Both the position numbers and the translations under genes were made by a program. From assembly GCF_001298445.1 (NCBI RefSeq), contig NZ_CP012036.1, forward strand, positions 729,267-793,266: a stretch of 64,000 bases of DNA, written 5' to 3'. The notes under the pieces are model-generated. The model was given only the letters and a program-made list of their open reading frames with translations, made no database searches and was not told where the DNA came from. This document shows positions 37,115-47,066 of the stretch, one piece after another; position 1 is the stretch's first letter; every line of letters starts with the position of its first letter. This stretch comes from Nostoc piscinale CENA21 (lineage in GTDB: Bacteria > Cyanobacteriota > Cyanobacteriia > Cyanobacteriales > Nostocaceae).

Positions 37115-37213
37115 GTTATAGTGTTTCCGAATCTAATAACTGACAAATTCATCTGCGTTTCTCTGCGGTTAATTATTCTGGCTGTAACTCACTAGGTGAA
37201 GAAAGGCTATATT
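37115..37213. mobile_element. MITE-like element, family B, copy 1
   Basis: About 99 bp. The middle AAATTCATCTGCGTTTCTCT GCGGTTAATTATT matches 48120-48219 closely, with ends GTTATAG...CTATAT forming imperfect terminal inverted repeats. It lies in the 345-bp gap between the REC-kinase and cheB; the rest of that gap is AT-rich without features. Confidence 0.5.
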
Positions 37214-37411
37214 ATTTTAAACAAAAAGTATTTAAATCTATAATATTTATAAATTTATTATAACTTAATATAAACAAAAGTAAATATGACTTTAGATATA
37301 AGTAGTTTGAAATTAATCCATCCAACAACAACTTAAAAAATTAGAAATATGCAGTATTTTTTCTGAAAAAATCTAGTAGATTTACTATAGTAAAATTGAT
37401 TGAGTTGGGAT

Positions 37412-38410
37412 TTAAATAGCCGACATCCGTAATATCTTGGTACAAGCAGAAGCGATCGCATCAACTGGTAAAACTTCCACAGCTGCTTTTAATTCCACAG
37501 CAGCTTTTGGCATTCCATAAACAATGCAAGTTTCTTGATTTTGGGCGATCGTATGCCAACCTGCGTCGCGTAAAACTTTCAAACCTTGAGCGCCATCTCG
37601 TCCCATCCCAGTCAGTAACACCCCAATTCCTGAACCTTGCCAATGTTTTGCCACACTTTGAAATAAAACATCAATAGATGGACGATAAAGGCAATTGGCG
37701 GGTTGTTCCGCATAATCAAAACTCAGGTTCTTCGTCATCACCAAATGATGATTTGTCCCAGCCAAAAAAAATTTTTCCTGGTTGTGGTCTAGAACCTGTA
37801 GTTGCTATTTCCACAGGTAAGAGAATTTGTTCATTTAACCAAGCTGCAAAACCTGAAGCAAACTGAGCATCTAAATGCTGCACAATCACAATAGCAGCTG
37901 CAAAATTCTGGGGAAATTGCGCCAGAATCTTCACCAATGCTTGGGGGCCACCAGTGGAAGCACCAATGACAATGAGCGGTGGTAATAATTTTGGCAAAGA
38001 TGGAAGTTGTTTGACTGTGTGCGGACGGGGAGATTTACCAATTAATTTAGCGATGGTACGAATTTTTTTTTTAACAGCCCTGTGCTACCCTCAACAGGTG
38101 TATTGATAGCATCTAAAGCACCATAGCTCATTGCTTCCAAGACTTTAGCTGCATAGCGATTAATACTAGCGGTGACAATAATAATTGCACAGGGTGACTG
38201 ACTCATAATTCGCCTTGTGGCTTCCACTCCATCCATACAAGGCATCAGAATATCCATCAAAATTAAGTCAGGGGTATCAACTGCACATTTGTTCACTGCT
38301 TCTGCACCATCGTAAGCCACCCAAGCCAAATCATACTCTGGGATTGTGGCTAACATTCGCCGCAGTGCTTCCACCATCATCCGCATATCGTTGACAATGG
38401 CAATTCTCAT
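37412..38410 (-). pseudogene. cheB: CheB protein-glutamate methylesterase, two frameshifts
   Basis: Receiver at residues 1-115 (Asp in LILMDILMPCMDG). The methylesterase domain has the Ser-His-Asp triad motifs GASTGGPQALVKIL, NHHLVM and GMGRDGAQGLK. The linker after GLLKK is out of frame (ten A on the coding strand near 38072, needing +1 or -2), and one surplus T in the GKIFL run near 37768 shifts it again; the two shifts cancel. Reconstructed length about 332. It demethylates the two MCPs of the operon, opposing CheR. WspF is the equivalent in Wsp systems. Confidence 0.82.
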
Positions 38411-38463
38411 AAAGTGGGGTAAGAAATTTTCATATCTTGTTGGTGAACCCTGTTCATAGAGTC

Positions 38464-40680
38464 TTAACCCTGACCAATTAAGTCAATTACGGCTTGTAAT
38501 AAAGTGTCATCATGAAAGCTGCTTTTGGTGAGATAATAGTCTGCACCTGCTTCTAAGCCTTGAATACGGTCTTCTTGGCGGTCTTTGTAAGAAACAATAA
38601 TTACAGGTATATTTTTTAGTTGGGGATGGGTTTTGATGTGGCTGGTGAGTTCAAAACCATTCATCCTGGGCATATCAATATCTGTAATCACTAAATCATA
38701 ATTACCATCGCGCAGGGCATTCCAACCATCCATCCCATTGACAGCGACATCAACTTGGTAATTGTGATTTTCTAAAAGCTTGCGTTCCATTTCTCGGACA
38801 GTAATTGAATCATCTACAACTAATATACGCTTATGAGTTTTGCTCAATGTTTGCTGTGTTGATTGATTCACCTGACTCAGTTGACCACTAGCAACCACCT
38901 TGGTCATAGAACGAACTAAATCTTCGACATCGATAATCAATACCGGAGACCCATTATCCATCAGGGCGGCGGCGCTAATGTTGGGAATTTTCCCCAGTCT
39001 GGGATCTAAAGGTCGGACAACTAAAGTGTATTCACCAATAAAGCGGTCAACAACTAATCCATAATGATGAAGGCGATCGCTAATCACCACCACTGCTAAT
39101 GAGTCTGGATTCGCCGCAGGTAAGGGTAACTCAAAAATTTGCCTTGCGGAAATCAATTCTACAGGTTGATGATTCAGCCAGAAAAACGGGCGATTTTCCG
39201 ACATGGCAATTTCTGATGGCGACAACATCAAAACTTGGTCAATTCGGGTTAACCCAAAGGCGTAAGGTTCCTCTGCAATTTCCACTAATAAGGTACGCAC
39301 AATAGATAGAGTTAGAGGTAACTGCAAGTAGAAACTCATCCCTGTTCCTGGTTGAGAAACTGCCCTGACGGTGCCGCCGACTTCCCGCACTGTATTATGG
39401 ACAATATCTAAACCCACACCCCGACCAGAAATTTCGGTAATAGTTTGTGTGGTGGAAAATCCTGGTAATAGCAAAAACTCCATTAACTCTGCTTCTGTTA
39501 ATTGCATAGCCATATCTGCGTTTACCAGTTGTTTTTTGACAACTTCTTGACGCAAAAACTCCAGATCAATTCCCCGGCCATCATCAGCGATGGTGATAAA
39601 TAACATCCCCGCCCGATGAACAACTTCAATGGCAATTGTGCCTGCTTCTGGTTTACTTTGAGCTACCCGTTCTGAGGGAGATTCTATGCCGTGATCAACA
39701 GCATTGCGGAGAATTTGCGTTAAGCAAGCTTCTAATCGTTCCAAAATATCCCGATCTACCAAAGTATGCTGTCCCTGAATTTCTAGGTTCACGCGCTTCC
39801 CCAACTGTCTGGCTAGGTCACGTACCATACGCGGAAACCCTTGCCAGCCATCAGTAAAGGGACACATCCGGGTAGTAATTAGTTCTCGATACAAACGATG
39901 GGCAAGGTTTCCTGAACGCTGGGAAAAAGATTCTAACTCGGTTTGCCGATCGCTAATTAAGCGTGTACATTCGCTGGTTTTTTGATTTACTGTACTTAAA
40001 TGTTCTTGAATGTGTTTATCTAGGGGGCGATCGCTAACTAATTCTTGTAATTTAACTATTAATTTCGATAACTCGATTTGATTGGTTCTGACTTGGACAA
40101 ATGATTCGGTAAATGACTCTAACCATTTACTGCTAACGATGGTTTCCCCGGCTAATCCCATCAAGCGACGGAGATTATCTGTACTCACCCGCACGGTTTG
40201 GTTTTGGGGACTGACTAAGGCTTCTGGTTGACGAGATTCCCTTGCGGGTGGGGGCTGTAAAATATCTAGGGCTGGGATATTCACAGCTGTGGAAATATTC
40301 GCGATCGCATTTACTAAAGATTGAATTTGCGGCTGATTTCCTGGTTGTAATTCGGCATTAGTGGCGATGTTTTGCAGCATATCTACCCCTTGCAACAACA
40401 CATCAATATCATCTGCCGTTAAATTCACTTTGCCAACTTGTGCCGCACTAAAACAATCTTCCATCACATGGGCTAAGGTGACGGCAGGTTCAAGTTGGAC
40501 AATTCTCGCTGCACCTTTAATACAATGGGCAGCCCGCATTAAAGCCGCTAATTCTGATTTGGGGTCAGGATTGGTTTCCAGCGCCAGTAAACAATTGTTC
40601 AGCACCACAACTTGAGTTGTGACTTCCATTTTGAACAAATCAAATAACGATAACTGACTGAGGTCAGCGTCTTCGTTCAT
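38464..40680 (-). CDS. cheA: CheA histidine kinase with C-terminal receiver (WspE-like)
   Basis: 738 residues. The Hpt domain has the phosphorylated His in AAHCIKGAARIVQLEP (about residue 53). Dimerisation helices follow, then the ATPase (RNAVDHGIESPSERV, IADDGRGID, GRGVGLDIV), a CheW-like domain, and a receiver at about 610-735 (ILVVDDSITVREMERKLLE, Asp in LVITDIDMPRMNG). The CheA-REC fusion is the WspE architecture. It is the central kinase of the operon, and its receiver may be a phosphate sink. It begins 1 bp overlapping the upstream cheW. Confidence 0.93.
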   Translation of the reverse strand: MNEDADLSQLSLFDLFKMEVTTQVVVLNNCLLALETNPDPKSELAALMRAAHCIKGAARIVQLEPAVTLAHVMEDCFSAAQVGKVNLTADDIDVLLQGVDMLQNIATNAELQPGNQPQIQSLVNAIANISTAVNIPALDILQPPPARESRQPEALVSPQNQTVRVSTDNLRRLMGLAGETIVSSKWLESFTESFVQVRTNQIELSKLIVKLQELVSDRPLDKHIQEHLSTVNQKTSECTRLISDRQTELESFSQRSGNLAHRLYRELITTRMCPFTDGWQGFPRMVRDLARQLGKRVNLEIQGQHTLVDRDILERLEACLTQILRNAVDHGIESPSERVAQSKPEAGTIAIEVVHRAGMLFITIADDGRGIDLEFLRQEVVKKQLVNADMAMQLTEAELMEFLLLPGFSTTQTITEISGRGVGLDIVHNTVREVGGTVRAVSQPGTGMSFYLQLPLTLSIVRTLLVEIAEEPYAFGLTRIDQVLMLSPSEIAMSENRPFFWLNHQPVELISARQIFELPLPAANPDSLAVVVISDRLHHYGLVVDRFIGEYTLVVRPLDPRLGKIPNISAAALMDNGSPVLIIDVEDLVRSMTKVVASGQLSQVNQSTQQTLSKTHKRILVVDDSITVREMERKLLENHNYQVDVAVNGMDGWNALRDGNYDLVITDIDMPRMNGFELTSHIKTHPQLKNIPVIIVSYKDRQEDRIQGLEAGADYYLTKSSFHDDTLLQAVIDLIGQG

Positions 40681-41393
40681 TACTGTGCCTTCCTCGCCAA
40701 ACTGGTAAATAATAATTCATCATCCAAATAACTGACAGTACGCACTGTTGGCAGATTCAGAGGTTGCCAGGAAAATAAACCTTTAGTATAAGTTTGGGTA
40801 GTTTGAGTGACATTGCGTAAAACATCACGCAATTCTCGCCGATGAAATCTGTGGACACCATATATTTCATCCACCGGAAATACCCAAGCATTACCAGCTT
40901 TTTCGATGACTGCCATTCGGGAATGGGATACAGGACTCAAACTTGATGACGGTAGTTCACTTGGTTCAATATTTAACAAATGGCTTAAGGAAACACATAA
41001 AAGTAATTCACCCCGAATGTTAATTAATCCTCTTAAGACTTGGTTTTGGCGATGGGGTAGGGTATGAATCACACTCGGAGGCGTGGTTTCTTTAAACACC
41101 TGTGCTGGTAGCGCCAACCATTCTTGATGCAACCGAAAAATTACGACTGTTAAAGTTTCGCTGGTTCGCACAGCGTAGGTAGGTAGATTTGGTTTTTTCT
41201 GTGCGGGAGATTCCGCAATGAATTTTGTCCACTCATGACGATATTTTTCTGGTGTTGGGCGTTCTAGTAAACAGCGACCAGCCGCCGAATAAACCGGACA
41301 ATTGCGACAATGGATATGTGTAGATAATTCCGCACAAGTGCGATCGCCCTCAATGCCAATTACATTCCAACAACTTTCTACTTGAGTGGTCAT
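40680..41393 (-). CDS. CheW-like coupling protein with Cys-rich N-terminus (WspD-like)
   Basis: 237 residues. The first about 60 residues hold CWNVIGIEGDRTCAEL, HIHCRNCPVYSAAGRCLLER and a downstream YRHEWTKFI. Cys residues are paired as in WspD-family coupling proteins and might bind a metal. A CheW domain follows (LRGLINIRGELLLCVSLSHL). It couples receptors to CheA. The presence of this special CheW and a plain one in one operon is a Wsp hallmark. Its stop overlaps the cheA start. Confidence 0.88.
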   Translation of the reverse strand: MTTQVESCWNVIGIEGDRTCAELSTHIHCRNCPVYSAAGRCLLERPTPEKYRHEWTKFIAESPAQKKPNLPTYAVRTSETLTVVIFRLHQEWLALPAQVFKETTPPSVIHTLPHRQNQVLRGLINIRGELLLCVSLSHLLNIEPSELPSSSLSPVSHSRMAVIEKAGNAWVFPVDEIYGVHRFHRRELRDVLRNVTQTTQTYTKGLFSWQPLNLPTVRTVSYLDDELLFTSLARKAQ

Positions 41394-41416
41394 AAGTCAA
41401 TGGCCATTTGTCTTGA

Positions 41417-43087
41417 TTAAGCTGCTACATCAACTGGAGTTAAGGATGAAAAATCATCACTTTTGACTTTAAACACAGAAACTTCTTGACGTAAACCACG
41501 GGCGACTTGATTGAGTTGGGCGAGCGCCTGATTAATTTCCCGCAGAGAATCGGCAGTTTGCACTGAGGTACTACTTAACTGCACCATTGCATCACTAATT
41601 TGTTGCGCTCCTAATGACTGCATTTCCATTCCTTGATTCACTGCCGCAAAATGGGGGTTTAAGTCTTGCACCTGCTGGATAATTTGCCCAATCTGGCTAC
41701 TAATATGGCTAACATCTGCCACACTCCGTCCGACTTCCGCAGCAAATTTATCCATTTCCATCACCCCTGTTGATACAGAAGATTGCATTTGTTTGACCAT
41801 TTGTTCAATATCTAAAGTGGCGACTGCGGTTTGGTCTGCTAATCGGCGAATTTCTCTGGCAACTACCGCAAACCCTAAACCATATTCTCCGGCTTTTTCC
41901 GCTTCAATGGCGGCGTTTAACGAGAGCAAGTTGGTTTGGTCAGCGACTTTGGTAATTGTTAAGACAATATTATTAATGTTGTTAGCTTTTTCGCTAATAA
42001 TTCCTAGTCTCGTGGCAATGGTGTTTGTCGCTTCTGCTAACTGACGCATACTTGTTTCCATTCGCTGCAAGTCTATTTGACTGATGTTAGCTGCTGTGGT
42101 TGTTGCTTGCGACATTGTCACCACTTGTTCCATTGTATGCGCTAGTTCTTTTGAGGTGGCGGCGATTTCTTTGGCTGTGGCTGTAACTTGGTTTGTTGAT
42201 GCTACTTGTTCAGAAATTGTCGTTTCCAATTGTTTGCCAGCTGCGGCTATTTGTGTGGCGGAAGTTGTGACTTGAATACCTGAACCTTGGACTTGGCGAA
42301 TCAAGGTACTCAATTTCTGTTTCATTCTTTGGAGTGCTGCCATTAACTTATTAATCTCATCATTGGCAGTGATTTCTACATTACTTGTAAAATCTCCTGC
42401 CGCCACTCGGTCTGCTAAATGAAAAGCCGTTTGCAAAGCCCGCGCCAACTCTCGACTAGGAATTAAAATAATTCCTAAACACACAGCAATAGTCACAATC
42501 ACAATCCCGCAAAAAGTTCCCCAGTTTACTAAGACAGCAACACTTTGAATTTGATTAGCTTGCTTTTGTCTTTCTATTAAACTTTGGTCTTCCACTGCTA
42601 ACATCTCATTCATTTTGGATCTGATTTCATCCATCAATTTTTTACCTTTATTGGATAAAATCAGAGCTAATAATTCTTTTTCCTGTCCAATTCGCTTCAG
42701 ATTAATAGTTGTTTCTAATTCAGCCATTTTGACTTGGCTTAATTTTTCAATTTCACCAAGTGTTTGAATTTGTCTGGAATTCTCTAAAATCTTGCTTCTA
42801 ATTTGACTAAAAGTATCTTTTAATTTGACTTGAGCTAATTTATAGGGTTCTAGATATCTTTCTTCTCTAGTAATAATAAAGCCCCTTTGACCTGTTTCGG
42901 CATCAAGTAATAATTTTTCCAATTCTTTTAACTGAGCTTTGATAGCATAAGTCTGATTCACCCAATTATTAGATTCTATAAGAGAATTAGTATTTGAGTT
43001 AGAAATATAGCTGGCAATCCCTGTTAAACTAACAATAACCGCACATCCACCTGTAACAAAATGATTGATTTTTATACCTCGCGGCAT
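41417..43087 (-). CDS. Methyl-accepting chemotaxis protein with CHASE3 sensor
   Basis: 556 residues. TM1 at about 12-28 (GGCAVIVSLTGIASYI), then a CHASE3-type extracytoplasmic domain (QLKELEKLLLDAETGQRGFI), TM2 at about 187-207 (VNWGTFCGIVIVTIAVCLGI), HAMP, and a cytoplasmic signalling coiled coil with the tip region LLSLNAAIEAEKAGEYGLGF, AVVAREIRRLADQTA. The signalling half is almost identical, also in DNA, to the preceding MCP (43267-44919). The sensory half is different, so the pair sample different cues but share output. Confidence 0.92.
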   Translation of the reverse strand: MPRGIKINHFVTGGCAVIVSLTGIASYISNSNTNSLIESNNWVNQTYAIKAQLKELEKLLLDAETGQRGFIITREERYLEPYKLAQVKLKDTFSQIRSKILENSRQIQTLGEIEKLSQVKMAELETTINLKRIGQEKELLALILSNKGKKLMDEIRSKMNEMLAVEDQSLIERQKQANQIQSVAVLVNWGTFCGIVIVTIAVCLGIILIPSRELARALQTAFHLADRVAAGDFTSNVEITANDEINKLMAALQRMKQKLSTLIRQVQGSGIQVTTSATQIAAAGKQLETTISEQVASTNQVTATAKEIAATSKELAHTMEQVVTMSQATTTAANISQIDLQRMETSMRQLAEATNTIATRLGIISEKANNINNIVLTITKVADQTNLLSLNAAIEAEKAGEYGLGFAVVAREIRRLADQTAVATLDIEQMVKQMQSSVSTGVMEMDKFAAEVGRSVADVSHISSQIGQIIQQVQDLNPHFAAVNQGMEMQSLGAQQISDAMVQLSSTSVQTADSLREINQALAQLNQVARGLRQEVSVFKVKSDDFSSLTPVDVAA

Positions 43088-43266
43088 ATTATTTCCCTTT
43101 GTAATTATTTGTTATTCTAGAAATAGAAATTAATAACTAATCAATCAGAAAATTCATAATTTAAGGATTTAAGTCCACTACAACGGCTAAACCTCTGTTA
43201 ATTAGCCATTAATAGCCTTTGTTGAGTGAGATTGACATCCGTAATTCGAGGATAATTATTTTGAAA

Positions 43267-44919
43267 TTACGATAAAGTAGGCGCTACAGCATTGTTGTTA
43301 ACTTTAAACACAGAAACTTCTTGACGTAAACCACGAGCGACTTGATTGAGTTGGGCAAGCGCCTGATTAATTTCCCGCAGAGAATCGGCAGTTTGGATTG
43401 AGGTACTGCTTAACTGCACCATTGCATCACTAATTTGTTGCGCTCCTAATGACTGCATTTCCATTCCCTGATTCACCGCCGCAAAACGTGGGTTTAAGTC
43501 TTGCACCTGCTGAATAATTTGCCCAATCTGGCTACTAATATGGCTAACATCTGCCACACTCCGTCCGACTTCCGCAGCAAATTTGTCCATTTCCATCACC
43601 CCTGTTGATACAGAAGATTGCATTTGTTTGACCATTTGTTCAATATCTAAAGTGGCGACTGCGGTTTGGTCTGCTAATCGGCGAATTTCTCTGGCAACTA
43701 CCGCAAACCCTAAACCATATTCTCCGGCTTTTTCCGCTTCAATGGCGGCGTTTAACGAGAGCAAGTTGGTTTGGTCAGCGACTTTGGTAATTGTTAAGAC
43801 AATATTATTAATGTTGTTAGCTTTTTCGCTAATAATTCCTAGTCTCGTGGCAATGGTGTTTGTCGCTTCTGCTAACTGACGCATACTTGTTTCCATTCGC
43901 TGCAAGTCTATTTGACTGATGTTAGCTGCTGTGGTTGTCGCTTGCGACATTGTCACCACTTGTTCCATTGTATGCGCTAGTTCTTTTGAGGTGGCGGCGA
44001 TTTCTTTGGCTGTGGCTGTAACTTGGTTTGTTGATGCTACTTGTTCTGTGAGTGTTGTTTCTAATTGTGTACCCGCAGCGCCTACCAGGGTAGCGGAAGT
44101 TGTGACTTGAATACCTGAACTTTGGACTTGATGAATCAAGGTACTCAACTTTTGCAACATCTTCTGAAAAGATGCCATAATTTGACCAATTTCATCTTTG
44201 CTCTTCAATTCGCTCTCAGGCAAAGATAAAGTTAAATTACCAGCAGAAATCTGATCGGCGACATCTACAACCGTAGAGACTCGGCTACCCAAAGACCTAG
44301 AAATGACGGAAGTGACAAAAAATGCGATCGCTATAGTTAACAGTGTTACTAACACCGCTAATAAACTCATCAAGTTGAGCATTGCTTTTGTCCCTTCAAT
44401 CCGGTTTTGCATAATTTCTCTTTGGTGACTGGCAAACTGCTCATGAATTTGGCGAAATTCATAGCTCATATCCCCAGATTTTTCGAGATATTGTTCAATT
44501 AACAATTTATTGTTCTCAAAATTTGGTGTTGCGATTGTATTTTTAACCAACATGTCAAATTCATTGAACATATTTTGCATTATTTTTAATCTTTGTTCCT
44601 GCAATTTATCTTCAGCAACCTTAGAGGCAATATTCAATCCATCTTGAAACCGTTTATAAAAAAAATCATATCTTTCCAGCGCATCTTGATACTTTTTAGG
44701 ATTATATAAATACCGCCGAATGGCCAGATTCATGTTTGCCATACTTAAAGCCATATTATTTGTCCCGATAAGGGCTTCGTTTGACATTCCCACTTGTTTA
44801 TAAATAATTCTGGTTTGATTACTAGTTGCGTAAACTATCACACTAAAAACGAATATTAAAATTGTCGGGATAGCAAATCCCAACAAAGTTCTATCTTTAA
44901 GCTTCCAATTATCTAGCAT
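43267..44919 (-). CDS. Methyl-accepting chemotaxis protein with long extracytoplasmic domain
   Basis: 550 residues. TM1 at about 13-33 (LLGFAIPTILIFVFSVIVYA), an about 150-residue helical periplasmic domain of four-helix-bundle character, TM2 at about 186-208, HAMP (VVDVADQISAGNLTLSLP), then the signalling domain. From EQVASTNQVTATAKE to the C-terminus it differs from the neighbouring MCP by only a few residues. The extracytoplasmic ligand is unknown. The gene is third in the operon after cheW and cheR. Confidence 0.92.
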   Translation of the reverse strand: MLDNWKLKDRTLLGFAIPTILIFVFSVIVYATSNQTRIIYKQVGMSNEALIGTNNMALSMANMNLAIRRYLYNPKKYQDALERYDFFYKRFQDGLNIASKVAEDKLQEQRLKIMQNMFNEFDMLVKNTIATPNFENNKLLIEQYLEKSGDMSYEFRQIHEQFASHQREIMQNRIEGTKAMLNLMSLLAVLVTLLTIAIAFFVTSVISRSLGSRVSTVVDVADQISAGNLTLSLPESELKSKDEIGQIMASFQKMLQKLSTLIHQVQSSGIQVTTSATLVGAAGTQLETTLTEQVASTNQVTATAKEIAATSKELAHTMEQVVTMSQATTTAANISQIDLQRMETSMRQLAEATNTIATRLGIISEKANNINNIVLTITKVADQTNLLSLNAAIEAEKAGEYGLGFAVVAREIRRLADQTAVATLDIEQMVKQMQSSVSTGVMEMDKFAAEVGRSVADVSHISSQIGQIIQQVQDLNPRFAAVNQGMEMQSLGAQQISDAMVQLSSTSIQTADSLREINQALAQLNQVARGLRQEVSVFKVNNNAVAPTLS

Positions 44920-45184
44920 TGTTATTTTTGATTGATCTCATCAAAGCTCACAAATACTAAAATTCCCCAACAAAAAAGCAAACTAACAATTCAGCTATTT
45001 AAATTTTCTCTAATGTTATTAATTTACTTAAACAAATGTGAATATTTCGCAATTTAAGCTGTATAAGAGAGGCTAGGGGCTAGAGATTAGTAAATAGAGG
45101 AACTATTCTAAAGAGGTGAGAAGTCTATTTGCACAGCTTTTTGACTTCCGCCTCGCACTACTAGTCCCTAGTCTCTCAGCTTTG

Positions 45185-46432
45185 TTATTGATTCGTGGAT
45201 TTCTCATGCTGTAATCTGTAGATGCGTTGCCAAAGTAAATCAGCACTGGTTTTATCTCCCTGCTGTTCTTTGAGTAAGGCTAAATGAGTCAATGCTGCTT
45301 CGTGATTAGGTTGCAGATAAATGGCTTTACGAAAAGATTCTCCAGCTTGTTCATTTTGTCCCATTGCTTGCTGTACCTCACCCAGCAGAACATAAGCTTC
45401 TGCATTAATTTGATTTTGGTTGAGGTAGTCATTGCATAGTTGAATTGCATCTTCTAAGCGACCTTGATTAGCCGCAGTTTTAGCTAAATCTAATAAATTA
45501 CTGTTAGAATAGTTTACATTTAGCTGTTGGAACGGCGAAATTTCTACCTTTTTGTTGGTAGTCAGTTCAAATGATTTTTGTGTTGGTAATTGAGAAAAAT
45601 TAATTGATTTATCAGTTATAAAATTTTGGTAGTTACTCAATTTTTGATAAGCAATAGTTGAAGATTGACGTATAGCAGCTAATTGAGTCTTCATGATTAA
45701 TGCTGCTTCGGCAGATGCAACAAATAATAAACCTTCTTTAGCAAGTAAATTTTCAAGAATGTGAATAGTTCGTTCTCTAGTTGTGCTGTCAAAATAGATT
45801 AATAAGTTGCGACAAAAAACTATATCATAATTTTGTTGATTAACACTAAAATTAGCATCAGCCAGATTGCTATTGATAAACCTTACTAATTTTTTGATTG
45901 CTGGTTGCAAATAATATTTAGAATCGATTAATTGAAAATAATGTACTTGCGAAGCAAAATTATTATAACTACCACGAAACGAGTGTTTATCATAAATTGC
46001 TGTCTGGGCTTTTAATAAACATTGTTTGCTAATATCTACAGCATCAATTTGAAATTGAGTCGATGTTAACCCAGCTTCTAATAATGCGATCGCAATCGAA
46101 TATGGTTCTTCACCAGTGGCGCAAGGTACACTCAAAACCCGCAACACACCTTGCGGTTTTTTGGGCAACCATTCTGATAATACATAGTTTTTGAGCAGCG
46201 CAAATGATTCCGGCTCACGAAAAAACCAAGTTTCTGGAATAATCACATTCTCAATTAGTGCTTCCCATTCTTGAGGAGAATCTTGTAAATATTCCAAATA
46301 GCTAGACATTTCTGATATGCCACAATCTGCCATTCTTTGATAAATCGCACTTGCGATCGCACCAGAACCAATTGAGTTCACATCTAAACCAATTTTGCTT
46401 CTCAGTAAAGCCTCAATGACAGATTGCACCAT
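45185..46432 (-). CDS. cheR: CheR methyltransferase with C-terminal TPRs (WspC-like)
   Basis: 415 residues. The CheR N-terminal helical domain is followed by the SAM-binding core: IIPETWFFREPESFALLK, LRVLSVPCATGEEPYSIAIA, and NYDIVFCRNLLIYFD. After a Gln/Asn-rich linker, residues about 315-405 form TPR units (NQNQINAEAYVLLGEVQQAM, GQNEQAGESFRKAIYLQPNH). CheR-TPR is the WspC architecture. It methylates glutamates of the two MCPs. Confidence 0.93.
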   Translation of the reverse strand: MVQSVIEALLRSKIGLDVNSIGSGAIASAIYQRMADCGISEMSSYLEYLQDSPQEWEALIENVIIPETWFFREPESFALLKNYVLSEWLPKKPQGVLRVLSVPCATGEEPYSIAIALLEAGLTSTQFQIDAVDISKQCLLKAQTAIYDKHSFRGSYNNFASQVHYFQLIDSKYYLQPAIKKLVRFINSNLADANFSVNQQNYDIVFCRNLLIYFDSTTRERTIHILENLLAKEGLLFVASAEAALIMKTQLAAIRQSSTIAYQKLSNYQNFITDKSINFSQLPTQKSFELTTNKKVEISPFQQLNVNYSNSNLLDLAKTAANQGRLEDAIQLCNDYLNQNQINAEAYVLLGEVQQAMGQNEQAGESFRKAIYLQPNHEAALTHLALLKEQQGDKTSADLLWQRIYRLQHEKSTNQ

Positions 46433-46453
46433 TATTCCTGTCTTTAAACTAAT

Positions 46454-46924
46454 CTAAATAGCTGTGTTTAAAAGATTTTCCGATAAGGAATTTATTTGCT
46501 CTGTTTCTGATAACAAGTATTTAATATCAAGGCAATAAATCATCCCGCGTTCATCTACAATCATTTTGTCCAAATATGGTGCTGTATGTATCTGAATATG
46601 AGCATCAATAAATTCAGTTTGAGATTTGTGCAATGTTTCGACTACTTGTTCTGCCATCAAACCCAAAATATGTTGAGTATGATTGCCCGAACAATAGTTA
46701 ACTAATATAATTCGCGTACTCCAATTATTACCACAGCTTTTACCCAGCATCAATTGACATAGATCAACGACTGGTACAATAAAACCACGGTAGTTAAAGA
46801 CACCAGCTAGATATTCTGGTGTGTGTGGCAAATTTTTGAGGACAATCAGCGGTATAACTTCCACAACCTCTGAAGAAGCGATCGCATAACGTTCATTGCC
46901 AACCTTAAACAGTAACATGAGCAT
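46454..46924 (-). CDS. CheW-like coupling protein (WspB-like)
   Basis: 156 residues, a plain CheW fold: LFKVGNERYAIASSEVVEVI, LAGVFNYRGFIVPVVDLCQL, ILGLMAEQVVETL. It is first gene of the chemosensory operon, 21 bp before cheR. It couples receptors to CheA. It differs from the second CheW by lacking the Cys-rich extension. Confidence 0.9.
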   Translation of the reverse strand: MLMLLFKVGNERYAIASSEVVEVIPLIVLKNLPHTPEYLAGVFNYRGFIVPVVDLCQLMLGKSCGNNWSTRIILVNYCSGNHTQHILGLMAEQVVETLHKSQTEFIDAHIQIHTAPYLDKMIVDERGMIYCLDIKYLLSETEQINSLSENLLNTAI

Positions 46925-47066
46925 TAATTCATTTCTGTATGTTACTTACTCAAGTTACCCACTTTCGCAAAAAAATGAACGTAGATTAAATAACACTTTT
47001 CATAGTTAATTAGACTAAGGGTTTTGGGAAAAATTGATTATTACCCTATAAAGTTCTCATAAATTA

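Noticed and set aside
43583..44110. Plus-strand frames inside the MCP genes, duplicated at 41793-42275
   Set aside because: Duplicated only because the MCP signalling domains are; they are antisense shadows without ribosome sites.
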